From Prionace glauca (Eukaryota; Chordata; Chondrichthyes; Carcharhiniformes; Carcharhinidae), in NCBI GenBank assembly GCA_037974335.1, contig CM075760.1:17223059-17287058 (forward strand): a stretch of DNA of 64,000 bases, written 5' to 3'. Below, piece by piece: positions 53,758-64,000 of the stretch; position 1 is the first letter of the stretch, and every line of letters begins with the position of its first letter. Both the position numbers and the translations under genes were made by a program. The notes beneath the pieces were generated by a model, which did no database searches, had not been told where the DNA came from, and saw only the letters and a program-made list of their open reading frames with translations.

Positions 53758-55312
53758 ACAAATTAATTCAAAAAGGACAATCGTCATGTGATGCAATATT
53801 ACACGTTAGATTTCCCCAAAGGCTCCTTTACCCTGTGAAAATTAACACTGAAAGAAAACTGGTGGACTTATAATTATATGAGCTGACAGGGAAACATAAC
53901 ATCGACATCAACCTTTGACAGAGGATTTATAGAATCCGAACGGACACGGTGATCAGGAAAGTTCTTTGTCAACATCCAAATCACTGCTGCTCATTTTATT
54001 GGCCACCGGCTGTAGAACATTCACTGGTAATGGGAACTCAGGACATTAGGACTTTGTGGCATATTGCACAATATCACAAAAATAAATGTTTTGTCTTCCA
54101 CTAAACCAGGCCGTTTCTTCACTCATTGGCAGCTATGAGAGCGACTGTTAAATAATCGAAATCAGATTATGCTGGACAACAGAACATGGTGCTGATCAGG
54201 GATAAGAGAGGTTGTCTTTTTAAAGAGGTGCAGAACGCTTAGAATATTCCAGGTATCTGCGCTTTTCAAGACAATTGTATGATTTTATTTTACTTTTAAT
54301 TATTTTCATTTTGGGGCCATTGCACTGATCTCATTAGACTTTGGGGGTGGGGAGGTCAAAATTTCTTCCTTGCAGGTCATGAAGTTACTCACAAAGTGGC
54401 TTTCATTGTTGGAAGGATATTTATTTGGAAGTTATACAAATGAAATAGCATCTGGCCAATTTACTTGTTCCCCATACTGTTTAATCACAGTGCAGCCCTT
54501 TAAAATATTTGCTTGGAAGGAATACCTTTTAAAAACCTTTCTTTATTATGGGAATCAAGCATTTATTGTATAACTGGATAAGTCCATTTAATCCTTACAT
54601 ATTCGCGCTAATCTGTCCCACGCAGTATTTGGCAGCAGTCCAACCTGCTGCCAACTGCCCGAAGATATTTACAGGAAGCATCTGACGGTGTTTGTTCAGT
54701 AAGTCAAAGATCTGTTTCCTCAGTACTGAACAGTTGGCTGCAAGCCAACTTCAAACTCTTAGCATTGTCAATGGAGCCTATTTATAAACAAATCTGCCCA
54801 GCAACAATTCGAGGCAATTTTATTATTTTTTAAAGCTGTAAACGTATATGAATGCTTCCCATTTCATTGGAAAAAAAGCCACCCAGATTCTCTGGCACCT
54901 TGTTAGTAACAATGATGATCTCTCCAACCCAACGAAACACTGTGATGGATGGATAGAAATAAATACAGGCAGATTGTGAGAGTTGATTCAGAGAGGTGAT
55001 ATATCTTATACTGCATAAACATGTAGTCTGGTGTTTTATTTCACTTTATTCTTCCATGGGACGTGGGGGTCTCTGGAAAGAACAACATTTATTTCCTGTG
55101 CTTAATTCCTTTTCAGCTGAGTGGTGTGTTAGGGCATCTCAGAAGGCATTGCCCAGTTATATATATGGCGGTCCATCTTGAGTTACACCCTGCTGAGACC
55201 AAGTAGGGATGGCAGATGTCCTTCACTGGGGAATCAGAGGGTTATCTCGTCGCTATCAGTATGAATCAAAATTTATTGATTGAATTCAAATTCCACCTGC
55301 TGCCATGGTCGG

Positions 55313-55352
55313 ATTTAATCTCAATTTAATTTAATTTAATTTAATTTAATTC
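55313..55352. repeat. TTTAA microsatellite
   Basis: About seven copies of TTTAA abutting the truncated CR1 at 55353. Confidence 0.85.
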
Positions 55353-55903
55353 CAGAGATTCACCACCCTTTGAGTGAAGAAGTTCCTCCTCAACTCCATT
55401 CTAAACTGCCGCCCCCCCCCCCCCCTTATCTTGAGGCTGTGCCCTCTAGTCCTACTGTCTTTTTTGAGCGGGAAGAGTCTCTCCACTTCTATCCTATCCA
55501 TCCCCTTCATTATCTTATCGTCTCTATAAGATCCCCCCTCATCCTTCTAAATTCCAACCAGTACAGACCCAGTCTATTCAGCCTCTCTTCAAAGTTCAAC
55601 CCTCTCATCTCCGGTATCAGCTGAGTGACCCCCCTCTGCACTCCCTCCAAGGCCAAAATATCTTTGCGCAGGTGCGGCGCCCAAAACTGCACACAGTACT
55701 CCAGCTGCGGCCTCGCCAGTACCCTGTACAGTTGCAGCAAGACCTCCCTACTTTTATATCCTTTCCCCCTCGCTATGAAGGCCAGCATTCCATTCGCCTT
55801 CCTGATCACGTGCTGCACCTGCCGGCTGGGTTTTTGCGACTCATGCACAAGGACCCCCAGGTCCCTCTGCACCGTAGCATGCTGCAGTTTTTCGCCCTAG
55901 AAA
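55353..55903 (-). mobile_element. CR1 subfamily 2 fragment, both ends missing
   Basis: The minus strand reads QRDLGVLVHESQKPSRQVQH, KANGMLAFIARG, YCVQFWAPHLRKDILALEGV and RGLNFEERLNRLGLYWLEFR. Unlike other copies it lacks the usual 3' end: it stops at TTTGAGT..GAATTCC, where the TTTAA repeat begins. Since LINEs normally keep the 3' end, a later deletion or recombination at the microsatellite is likely. Confidence 0.8.
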
Positions 55904-56019
55904 AAGTGATTATTTATTTTTGAGAATTTATTTATTTATTTTTGTGAATTTTTACTATTTATTTTTGTGAATGGAGAATTATTGGTAATATTGGCGTCAG
56001 GCGATGACCACCTCCAAAA
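55904..56019. repeat. ATTTATTTTTGTGAAT short repeats
   Basis: Three diverged copies of about 20-25 bp. No gene. Confidence 0.5.
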
Positions 56020-56690
56020 ATGTGGAATCTGACCGTTGCCCCTTGTCACTCAATGATATTGCAACACTGAATCAACAACTATCAACATCTTCGAGGTTAC
56101 CATTGGGTAATCGCTGTGTTAGCTGGGTATATTCATGCTCCAGCTGGAATATCAGCTCAGCCTGCTGTGAGTAACCCACCCCCTAACTCCCCAAACCTGT
56201 GCACCACCTGCACGACACATATTAGGGGACAAAAATGGTTCTCTCCACTTACTTGAATAGGTACAGTTCAAACAACATTCAAAAATCTTCATCCCATTCA
56301 GGCCAAAGCAGCCGGCTTGACAGGAATAACACTCCCTCCTCCACACAGAGCATCATTATGTACCATCTACAAGTTTCACTTCCGAACCTCACCAAGGCTC
56401 CTTAAAAAGCCACACGGTGGGTTGCTATTTGCAAGAACAGGGTAACAGTTACCAGGAAATATCACCTGTAAGTTCCCCTCCAAGTTAGTCATATACCTGA
56501 TGTGGAAATATATCATCCTTCCATCACTGTCGCGGGACCGAGATCCCAGAACTGCCTCTGTAACAGGACCGTATGGGTATCTACACCACAGGGTCTGCAG
56601 CAATTCAAGAAGGTAGCTTACCACCAGTTTACTAAAGACAATGAGGAATAGGCAACAAATACTGACTAGGCCAGCAACGTCCATATCCCT
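56020..56690 (+). mobile_element. Diverged LINE 3' region (clade unassigned)
   Basis: The longest copy of the family also at 37870 and 47855: ACTATCAACATCTTCGAGGT, AACCCACCCCCTAACTCCCC, ACCATCTACAAGTTTCACTT, CCTCACCAAGGCTCCTTAA, AGTTCCCCTCCAAGTTAGTC and CAATTCAAGAAGGTAGCT. It encodes a broken RT-terminal domain. Confidence 0.6.
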
Positions 56691-57292
56691 TAAATTAAAA
56701 CATCAACATATCAATGTTTATGAATGGATGATAACTAATGAACACAGTTGGGCATCTTTGTAAATGGATGGCAACTGATGGAAATAAATATCAACTTTCT
56801 GAACATTTATGACCTTCTCTTTCTCTGCCAGAAGATAGGTTCCATTCCACAGGGGATTCATGATTCAGAAACATCACACTATCCGAAGACAAGGCCGACA
56901 GAAGAGATGGCAACATCTGTAGGTGTATCTCAATCTTAACATTACGGGACAGGCCTTTGATAGGATGACAATTGTGTTACTCATCTGCTTGAAGACCGGG
57001 ATTAACCTGAAGCGCAGTTTATGTTGGGAGATATACATATTATACCCATACATGGATGAATCTCAGTAAGACATTCGATACTAACATCAGGTCAGAGACG
57101 ACACATTTCGGGGAACTAAGCTCTCCATCAGAAAATTCTCAGTCTCATTTATGACACAGAAAAGGACAATTTACAACACAACTGATAGCTTATGGACAAC
57201 ACTTAGGGTTGAATCAACCTCTCAAAAATTGTCCTCCTCAGTCATCAACAAATGTGAAATGTGAAGAAAAGACACCAAGCTAAAATGAATAG
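56691..57292. other. Intergenic, no feature seen
   Basis: No gene recognised. Confidence 0.3.
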
Positions 57293-58316
57293 AGCAAAGA
57301 AGAAAAAACAAAGAACAAAGAACAACACAGCACAGGAAACAGGCCCCTCGGCCCAACGAGCTCACACTGCCATCTTAACAATGCGTTTTTCCTCCTCCAC
57401 CCTTGACCCGTGTCTATGCTAATGGTACCCCCATTGGAAACCAGATTAAGGGGAGAATAATTTAGGGACAATTTATTACACCAATCAACCGAAGAGCACA
57501 TCTTTGGGGTGTGGGAGGAAACCGGAACACCCAGAGGAAACTCACGCAACCACAGGGAGAAGGCACAAATTCCCACAGACACTGGCCTAAATCCATGTAT
57601 CTGCACAGCCAACAGTGATAGTCACTGAGCTGTTGTGGTGCCCATCTGCTGGTCCAGTTTTAAGCATACACAAACGACGCAAAGTACTAGGCCACTCTCG
57701 AAACATCCAAGAGCAGCCCACACACGACCCACAGTGTGCATGCCCCTCGTTTGACAACAAAGTGGACCGACACACTTGTGGAGTGAAAGAGAAAAATATC
57801 AACACGTGTAGCATTAGATTTCCAGGAACGTCCTGAGGCTCTGATCCTTATTAAAACCATCTCCTATAACCCTCCATCCCTAATTTGCTCATGTGTCTAT
57901 CTAAGTAAACCTTAAACAAGTCCAGCGTGCCTGCCTCCACCATCCTACTTGGCAGTGCATTCCATACCCCCACGACCCTCTGTGTGAAAAACCTCCCTCT
58001 AGCATCCAAATCCCTCACCTTAAGTCATTGTCCCCTCGTGATATTTGTCTCTAATCTAGGAAAAAGCCTGCCACTGTTTACTCTATCTATACCCTTCTTG
58101 GTTTTATACACCTCTATTAGATCCACCCTCAATCTCCGTCTTTTTAAGGAAAACAGCCCCAGTTTACCAAATCTTTCCTCATAACCCAGTCCTTCCATAC
58201 CAGGCAGCATCCTGGTAAACCTCTTCTGCGCTCTCTCCAGGGTTTCCACGTCCTTCCTGTAGTCAGGTGACCAGAACTGGACGCAGTACTCCAAATGCGG
58301 TCTAACCAACGTTCTG

Positions 58317-58953
58317 GAACAAAGAAGAACAAGGAACAACCCAGCACGGGAAACAGGCCCTTCGGCCCAACGAGCCTGCGCCGCCATTTCAACAAAGCAT
58401 TTTCCTACACCTACCCTGCCCCGTGTGTATGCGAATGGTACCCCTAATGTAGCCAGATTCAGGGGAGAATAGTGTAGGGTCAATTTGGTAAAACCAATCA
58501 GCCTAAGAGCGTATCTTTGGGGTGTGGGAGGAAACCGGAGCGCCCGGAGGAAATCCACGCAACCTCAGGGAGAATGCGCAAACTCCCACAGACACTGGCC
58601 CAAATCCATGTATCTGCACAGCTAGAAGTGATAGTCACTGAGCTGTTGTGGTGCCCGTCTGCTGGTCCAGGTTTAAGCACACACATCAACACAAAGTACG
58701 AGGCCACTCTCGAAACCTCCAAGAGCAGCCCACGCACGACCCACCGTGTGCATGTCCCTCGTTTGACAACAAGTGGACCAACACCTGCGGATTAAAAGAG
58801 ACAAAACATTAACATGTAATACTACATTTCCAGTGTCGTCCCGAGGCTCTAACCGTTTTTAATACCATCTACTATAACCGTCCATCCCTGTTTCGCTCAT
58901 GTGTCTATCTAAGTAAACCTTAAACAACTCCAACGTGCCTGCCTCCACCACCA
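58317..58953 (-). mobile_element. CR1 subfamily 1 copy B, inserted into copy A
   Basis: Carries the SINE-derived tail (58317-58655), 3' UTR and the last few codons, then stops. GTTCTG is present on both sides (58311-58316 and 58954-58959), and the copy A sequence resumes at GTTCTGTACAACTG, as in the uninterrupted element. Confidence 0.88.
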
Positions 58954-59297
58954 GTTCTGTACAACTGTAGCATTGGACGCCAACTCTTATATTCTATAAC
59001 CCTTCCTATAAAGGCTAGCATACCTTAAGCTTTCTTCGCCTGAGTTGCCACCTTCAAAGACTTGTGAACTTGCACTCCCAGGTCCCTCTGCATTTCTATA
59101 CACTTAATAGGTCTACCCTTTATCATGTAACTCCCCTCTACATTATTTCTTCCAAAATGCATCACCTCGCATTTATCAGGATTAAATTCCATCTATTTAT
59201 CTGCCCAATATACCAGCCTATCTATATCCTGCTGTATTGCCAGACACTGCTGCTCACTGCCCGCCAATCCTGCCATCTTTGTGTCATCTGCAAATTT

Positions 59298-60576
59298 AAG
59301 AACATAAGAACATAAGAAATAGGAGCAGGAGTAGGCCATCTGGCCCTTCGAGCCTGCCCCGCCATTCAATAAGATCATGGCTGATCTGTCGTGACTCAGC
59401 TCCACCTTCCCGCCCTCTCCCCATAACCCTTAATCCCTTCTCTTATCAAAAACCCATCAACCCGTTTCTTAAAAATATTTAGCGAGGCAGCCTCCACCAC
59501 TTCAACGGGCAGAGAATTCCAGAGATTCACCACCCTTTGAGTGAAGAAGTTCCTCCTCAACTCTGTTCTAAACCGCCCCCCCTTTATCTTGAGGCTGTGC
59601 CCCCTAGTCCTACTGTCTTTTTTGAGCGGGAACAGTCTCTCCACCTCTATCCTATCCATCCCATTCATCATCTTATACGTCTCAATGAGATCTCCCCTCA
59701 TTCTTCTAAACTCTAACGAGTACAAGCCTAGTTTATTCAGCCTCTCCTCATAGCTCAATCCCCTCAACTCCGGTATCAGCCGAGTAAACCTCCTCTGCAC
59801 TCCCTCCAGGGCCAAAACATCCTTGCACAGGTGCGGCGCCCAAAACTGCACACAGTACTCCAGCTGCGGCCTCACCAATGCCCTATACAGCTGCAGCAAG
59901 ACCTCCCTACTTTTATATTCAATCCCCTTCGCTATGAAGGCCAGCATCCCATTCGCCTTCCTGACCACCTGCTGCACCTGCAAGCTGGGTTTTTGCGACT
60001 CATGCACAAGGACCCCGAGGTCCCTCTGCACCGTCGCCTGCTGCAGTTTTTCGCCCCGTAAGTAATTGTCCTTCCTACCATTCCTCCTACCAAAGTGGAC
60101 CACCTCACACTTGCCAACATTAAATTCCATTTGCCATTTCCTGGCCCATTCGCCCAGCCTATCTAGATCCTTCTGCAGACTCTCCACACCCTCCGCACAA
60201 TTTGCCTTTCCCCCAATCTTGGTGTCATCAGCAAATTTCGACACCCTGCACTCGGTTCCCTCCTCCAGATCATCTATATAAATGGTAAATAGCTGAGGCC
60301 CCAGCACCGACCCCTGGGGCACCCCACTAGTCACCAACCGCCAATCCGAATAGCATCCATTGACCCCCACTCTCTGCCTCCTATTTGACAACCAATCCTC
60401 TATCCACGCTAACACCCTACCCCCAACTCCATGTCCCCTGACCTTCTGCAATAACCTCTTGTGAGGTACCTTGTCAAACGCCTTCTGAAAATCCAGAAAG
60501 ACCACATCCACCGGCTCTCCTCCATCCACTGCCCTAGACACATCCTCATAGAACTCCAGTAAATTTGTCAGACACG
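59298..60576 (-). mobile_element. CR1 subfamily 2, inserted into copy A
   Basis: A 5'-truncated element with tail TTCTTATGTTCTTATGTTCT and an intact-looking frame of 381 residues (59396-60541): FLDFQKAFDKVPH, SGVPQGSVLG, FADDTKIGG, YCVQFWAPHLCKD, FFTQRVVNLWNSLPVEV. AAATTT lies on both sides (59292-59297 and 60577-60582). It is the youngest-looking of the subfamily 2 copies here, since its frame is unbroken. Confidence 0.9.
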
Positions 60577-61763
60577 AAATTTGCTGATCACACCATGTAC
60601 GCCCTGTTCCAAGACATTTATATATATTACGAATAGAAGAGGTCCCACTACTGAGCCCTGTGGCACACTACTGGTGACAGACCTCCAGCTAGAAAAGGAC
60701 CCATCCACTACTACTCTCTGTCTCCTGTTAACTAGCCAGTTTTCAATCCATCTAGATACTTTTCCCTGTATCCCATGAGCCTTAACCTTTTCAACCAACC
60801 CACCATGAGGGACTTTGTCAAACGCCTTACTGAAATCCATATAGATGACATCAACGGCTTGTCCTTCGTCAACCGTTTTTGTCACCTCCTCAAAACATTC
60901 TACCAGACTCGTAAGGTAAGACCTCCCCTTAACAAAGCCATGCTGCGTATCCCTAATCAGATCGCAACCCTCCACATGCTGATATATCCTATCCCTAAGA
61001 ATTTATTCCAACAACTTTCCTACCACTGCCTATAATTACCAGGGTTATCCCGACTGCCCTTTTTAAACAACGGTACCACATTATCTACCCTCCAGTCCTC
61101 TGGGACCTCACCTGTGTCCAAAGAAGAGACAAAGATTTGCGTCAGAGGCCTAGCAATTTCATCTCTCATCTCCCTAAGCAGCCTGGGATAATTGCCATCA
61201 GGCCCCGGAGTTTTATCAGTTTTTATGCTGCCTAAAAACCCTAGCACTTCTTCTCTCGTAATGGATATTTCCTTCAACTGGTCTACAGCTCCCTCCAAGA
61301 CAGTACAAGACACCAAGCCCCTCTCCTTCGTGAATACCGACGCAAAGTATTCATTCAGGATCTCCCCCATTCCTTCAGACTCTATGCACAGTTCCCCTCC
61401 TTTGTCCCTCAGAGGGCCGATTTTCCCTCTAACCACCCTGTTGTTCCTGATATAAGAGTAAAATGCCTTTGGATTTCCCTTAATCCTATCCGCCAAAGCC
61501 ATTTTATGCCCCCTTTTCGCCCTTCTAACTCCCCTTTTGAGCTGCCTCCTGCTCTCTCTATATTCCTCCAGTGCTCTTCCCGTTCCCAGTTGCTTAGACC
61601 TAACATATGCCTCCCTCTTCTTCCTGACCAAGTCCTCAATATCCCCTGCAATCCACAGCTCTCTAATCCTACCTTTCCTATCCTTCCTCTTAACCGGGAC
61701 ATGTCTTTCCTGCAACCTTTTCAGTTTTCCCTTGAAAGCCTCCCACTTGCCGACCGTGGACAT

Positions 61764-62169
61764 GTGTTTACTGTGATTCTAACTTTTCTATTGGAAATGG
61801 AAGGATGCCGGTTTTAATTGTGATGTTGATTTGTAAATTATATGAAATTTATCAGACAACACACAAAGACGCACACACACATATTCTGTCGTTCCCATTC
61901 TTCCTCACAAATTGTTTCCCTTTCACACACACACACACACAGACACACGTTTTCTTTTAACTTAAAACGACATCTTGGCTTCCTGGGAGCCTTCAGAGAC
62001 CCAACTAAATTTCAAATGGAATGAGGAACATTTTCCCTAACGCCAAGTTTGCTGAGGTGGACATTAAAGGTCCTGTGGTCTCCAATAGCTCCCTGGGCAA
62101 CATCCCTCCTTTTAACCAAAATCAACAAAAATACATTCCCATGGATTGAGCCATTTTCATCTGATACTG
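61764..62169. other. Intergenic with CA repeats
   Basis: Short CA runs at 61872-61880 and 61925-61945. No gene seen. Confidence 0.4.
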
Positions 62170-63340
62170 CCCTGGCAACATCTGAACATAACCACAGGCG
62201 TAGGCCACTCAGGTCCTCGAACTGGCCCCACCATTTACAAACATAGAACCCTACAGTGCAGAAACAGGCCCTTCGGCCCATCGAGTCTGCACCGAACACA
62301 ATCCCACCCAGACCCTATCCCCATATCCCTACACATTTACCTGCTAATCCCTCTAACCTACACATCCCAGGACACTAAGGGGCAATTTTAGCATAGCCAA
62401 TGAACCTAATCTGCACATCTTTGGACTGTGGGAAGAAACCGGAGCACCTGGAGAAAACCCACGCAGACACGAGGAGAATGTGCAAACTCCACACAGGCAG
62501 TGACCCGAGCCGGGAATCGAACCCAGGACCCTGGAGCTGTGAAGCAGCAGTGCTAACCACTGTGCTACCGTGCCGCCATGATCTTATTTAATAAGATCAT
62601 GGCTGATCTGTGGCTGAATCCATTTTGGCTTCGCTAAGTCCATATCTCTTGATACACCTGTTCAATTAAAGAAGACCTCAGACTTATATGTAACAATTGT
62701 ACCAGCTCCCACCGGCAATTGCCGAAGAGAGTTCCAATCATTCACCTTTCTCGGCATGTACTAATGTTTTCTATCAACTCTCCTGAAAGGCTTTTCCCTA
62801 TTTTTTTCAACTATGGCCTTTTAACCTCGAACCTTCAACTAATGGAAACAATCCTTCCCTGTAGGTATTTCATAGGTTTCTATCAGAACAGCCTTCAACC
62901 ATCCGAATTCGAGAGAAAAATGTCTAAATTCGTCTGATCACTCCTCGCAACTTGCGTTGAACTCGGTCCAGAGTCAACATTTTTCCAAAAATATGTTGCC
63001 CATACTTGCTCACAGTGCTCTAAGTGGGGTGGAACAAGGATTGTGCACAATTGGAGCACAACATCTGCCTCCGTATCCCCCAGTCCTTTGGATATGGAGG
63101 GAGGCATTCCATTGGTCTTAATGATTATTTTCTGCAGCAGATCGTGACATTTTAAGAAACTATGTGCCGAACCCGAAATCCTGTTTGGCATCCACTAAAT
63201 TTAGCGTTGTCCCTTCTAAAAATTATATCTTGATCTATCATTTGGATATTTGACTTTTTGTCCCATTATCTAAGCCCTTAATGAATATTGTAAATAATTG
63301 AGGCCCCAGACAGATTCCTGCCGTACACCACTTCATCTGC
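62170..63340 (-). mobile_element. Old CR1/L3-like LINE, interrupted by a SINE
   Basis: A tail complementary to GTAGGCCACTCAGGTCCTCG, interrupted by the SINE at 62239-62577, continues through TAAGATCATGGCTGATCTGTG and then very decayed ORF2 (GMPPSISKGLGD near 63090, LVPPHLEHCEQVWATYFWKN near 63020). It ends near 63340 with a piece like ASGPQLFTIF in degenerate form. Confidence 0.6.
62239..62577 (-). mobile_element. HE1-type SINE, full length
   Basis: The best SINE copy in the window. It has the head GGCGGCACGGTAGCACAGTG, GTTAGCACTGCTGCTTCACA, box B GGTTCGATTCC, body GTGTGGAGTTTGCACATTCT and GTGCTCCGGTTTCTTCCCAC, and tail GACTCGATGGGCCGAAGGGC then GTAGGGTTCTATGTTT. On the minus strand. Confidence 0.88.
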
Positions 63341-63807
63341 ATAATTCAGCAACGGACAGGTACAATTCATTGCACCATAAATTTTGGCACCTTGCAGAAG
63401 GGGATGTGATATTACATTAATGGATGTGAATTCTTGTTCCATTGATACCATAGATCATACCTGACAATGATATTTTCACACTAACTGTAATTACAAAGTT
63501 TTGCCAGCAGATGGAAATAAATCTTGGTGGGTTACATTACATGAAGCATGAACTGCCGCAATACACTGGACACTGCATCTGTTCATTTTGAATTGGCCTC
63601 CATATGTATATATGTTAGAATGGACCCCGTCCATGATTATAATATATTATAACATATAGCACGCTGTTTAAACTGGTATTGCACCAGTACATGTCAATGT
63701 ATACATCACACAATCACCTTGATCTGAATTTTTCCAGGTCGGATCTAACTTTGGAGTTCTACCACATACAGTTCTGAATGGTGGTGGACATTAAAGCAAT
63801 GAATAGA
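63341..63807. other. Intergenic, no feature seen
   Basis: No gene or recognisable repeat. Confidence 0.3.
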
Positions 63808-64000
63808 TAGGGTGGACTCTCAGAGGCTATTTCCCCGGGTTGAAATGGTCGCTACGAGAGGACATAGATTTAAGGTGCGGGGAGGGAAGTACAGAGGTGA
63901 TGTTAGGGGTAAGTTTTTCACTCAGAGGGTAGTGAGTGATTGGAATCGGCTGCCGTCGTCGGTGGTGGAGGCGAACTCGCTGGGGTCTTTTAAAAGACTT
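63808..64000 (+). mobile_element. CR1-like LINE 3' part, runs off the window
   Basis: The plus strand reads RVDSQRLFPRVEMVATRGHR-type sequence (with breaks) and FFTQRVVSDWNRLPSSVVEA-like sequence (GKFFTQRVVSDWNRLP from 63910). Same subfamily type as 12596-13555. Continues beyond 64000. Confidence 0.75.

Larger units (their letters stand above)
53000..55290. repeat. Second copy of the IgM cluster 5' flank
   Basis: Collinear with 44640-46300 and, like it, adjoining a VH (here the broken one). It is extended by two SINEs at 53140-53757. The pairing of VH plus flank in both places indicates one duplication of the V end of a cluster. Divergence is considerable, so the event is old. Confidence 0.8.
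57293..61763 (-). mobile_element. CR1 subfamily 1 copy A, 5'-truncated, carrying two insertions
   Basis: The element is collinear with the full-length copy at 18041-22658, from the SINE-derived tail (57293-57640), 3' UTR and ORF2 C terminus (57930-58316), RT (58954-59297, 60577-61040) and linker (61040-61763; VKRKDRKGRIRELWIAGDIE). It is cut off before the endonuclease. Frames are broken in several places. It is interrupted at 58317-58953 and 59298-60576, each time with matching target bases on both sides. Confidence 0.88.

Noticed and set aside
63490-63510. Second CTCF-like site (GCCAGCAGATGG)
   Set aside because: The 3' half of the motif does not match, and many such partial matches are expected by chance.

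Overview
The window looks like germline DNA of an elasmobranch (shark or ray). The evidence is a cluster-type IgM heavy-chain locus with unjoined V, D1, D2 and J segments next to their own constant exons, HE1-type tRNA-derived SINEs, and abundant CR1-like LINEs in several subfamilies. There are no bacterial features. All gene calls come from reading the sequence; no search was run.

Layout. 0-5.4 kb: four tRNA genes (Gly-GCC, Asn-GTT, Glu-CTC, Lys-CTT) among repeats. 5.6-11.5 kb: a minisatellite and several LINE remains nested in one another. 11.57-16.94 kb: a two-exon class A receptor gene of the GPR139-like type on the minus strand, with repeats in its 4.2 kb intron, including a palindromic element (15474-16305) flanked by exact 14-bp direct repeats. 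17.4-23.0 kb: an old plus-strand LINE split by a nearly full-length minus-strand CR1 of about 4.6 kb.

24.36-44.3 kb: the IgM heavy-chain cluster on the minus strand. In transcription order it has a TATA-like box, leader, VH, D1, D2, JH, a 10.5 kb J-C intron, Cmu1-4 with a secretory tail and early poly(A) signals, then two membrane exons and a second pair of poly(A) signals. Every exon is open, the splice phases agree, and the RSS order is V-23/12-D1-22/12-D2-12/23-J, so each step obeys the 12/23 rule. The J-C intron contains AT-rich diverged repeats near J, a 2 kb GTGAGTGAG minisatellite, and a 0.65 kb tract that is purine-rich on the coding strand and carries AGCT motifs, about 1 kb upstream of Cmu1. 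This arrangement resembles a switch region.

44.6-56.7 kb: the 5' flank of the cluster and a second diverged copy of it at 53.0-55.3 kb, adjoining a broken VH (51990-52870). This records an old duplication of the V end of a cluster. 57.3-64 kb: stacked CR1 copies, a SINE and the start of another CR1.

Four CR1 copies share a 3' end in which a whole HE1-like SINE body forms the tail. This implies a LINE-SINE composite that spread as a unit. The two host protein genes have no evident functional link.
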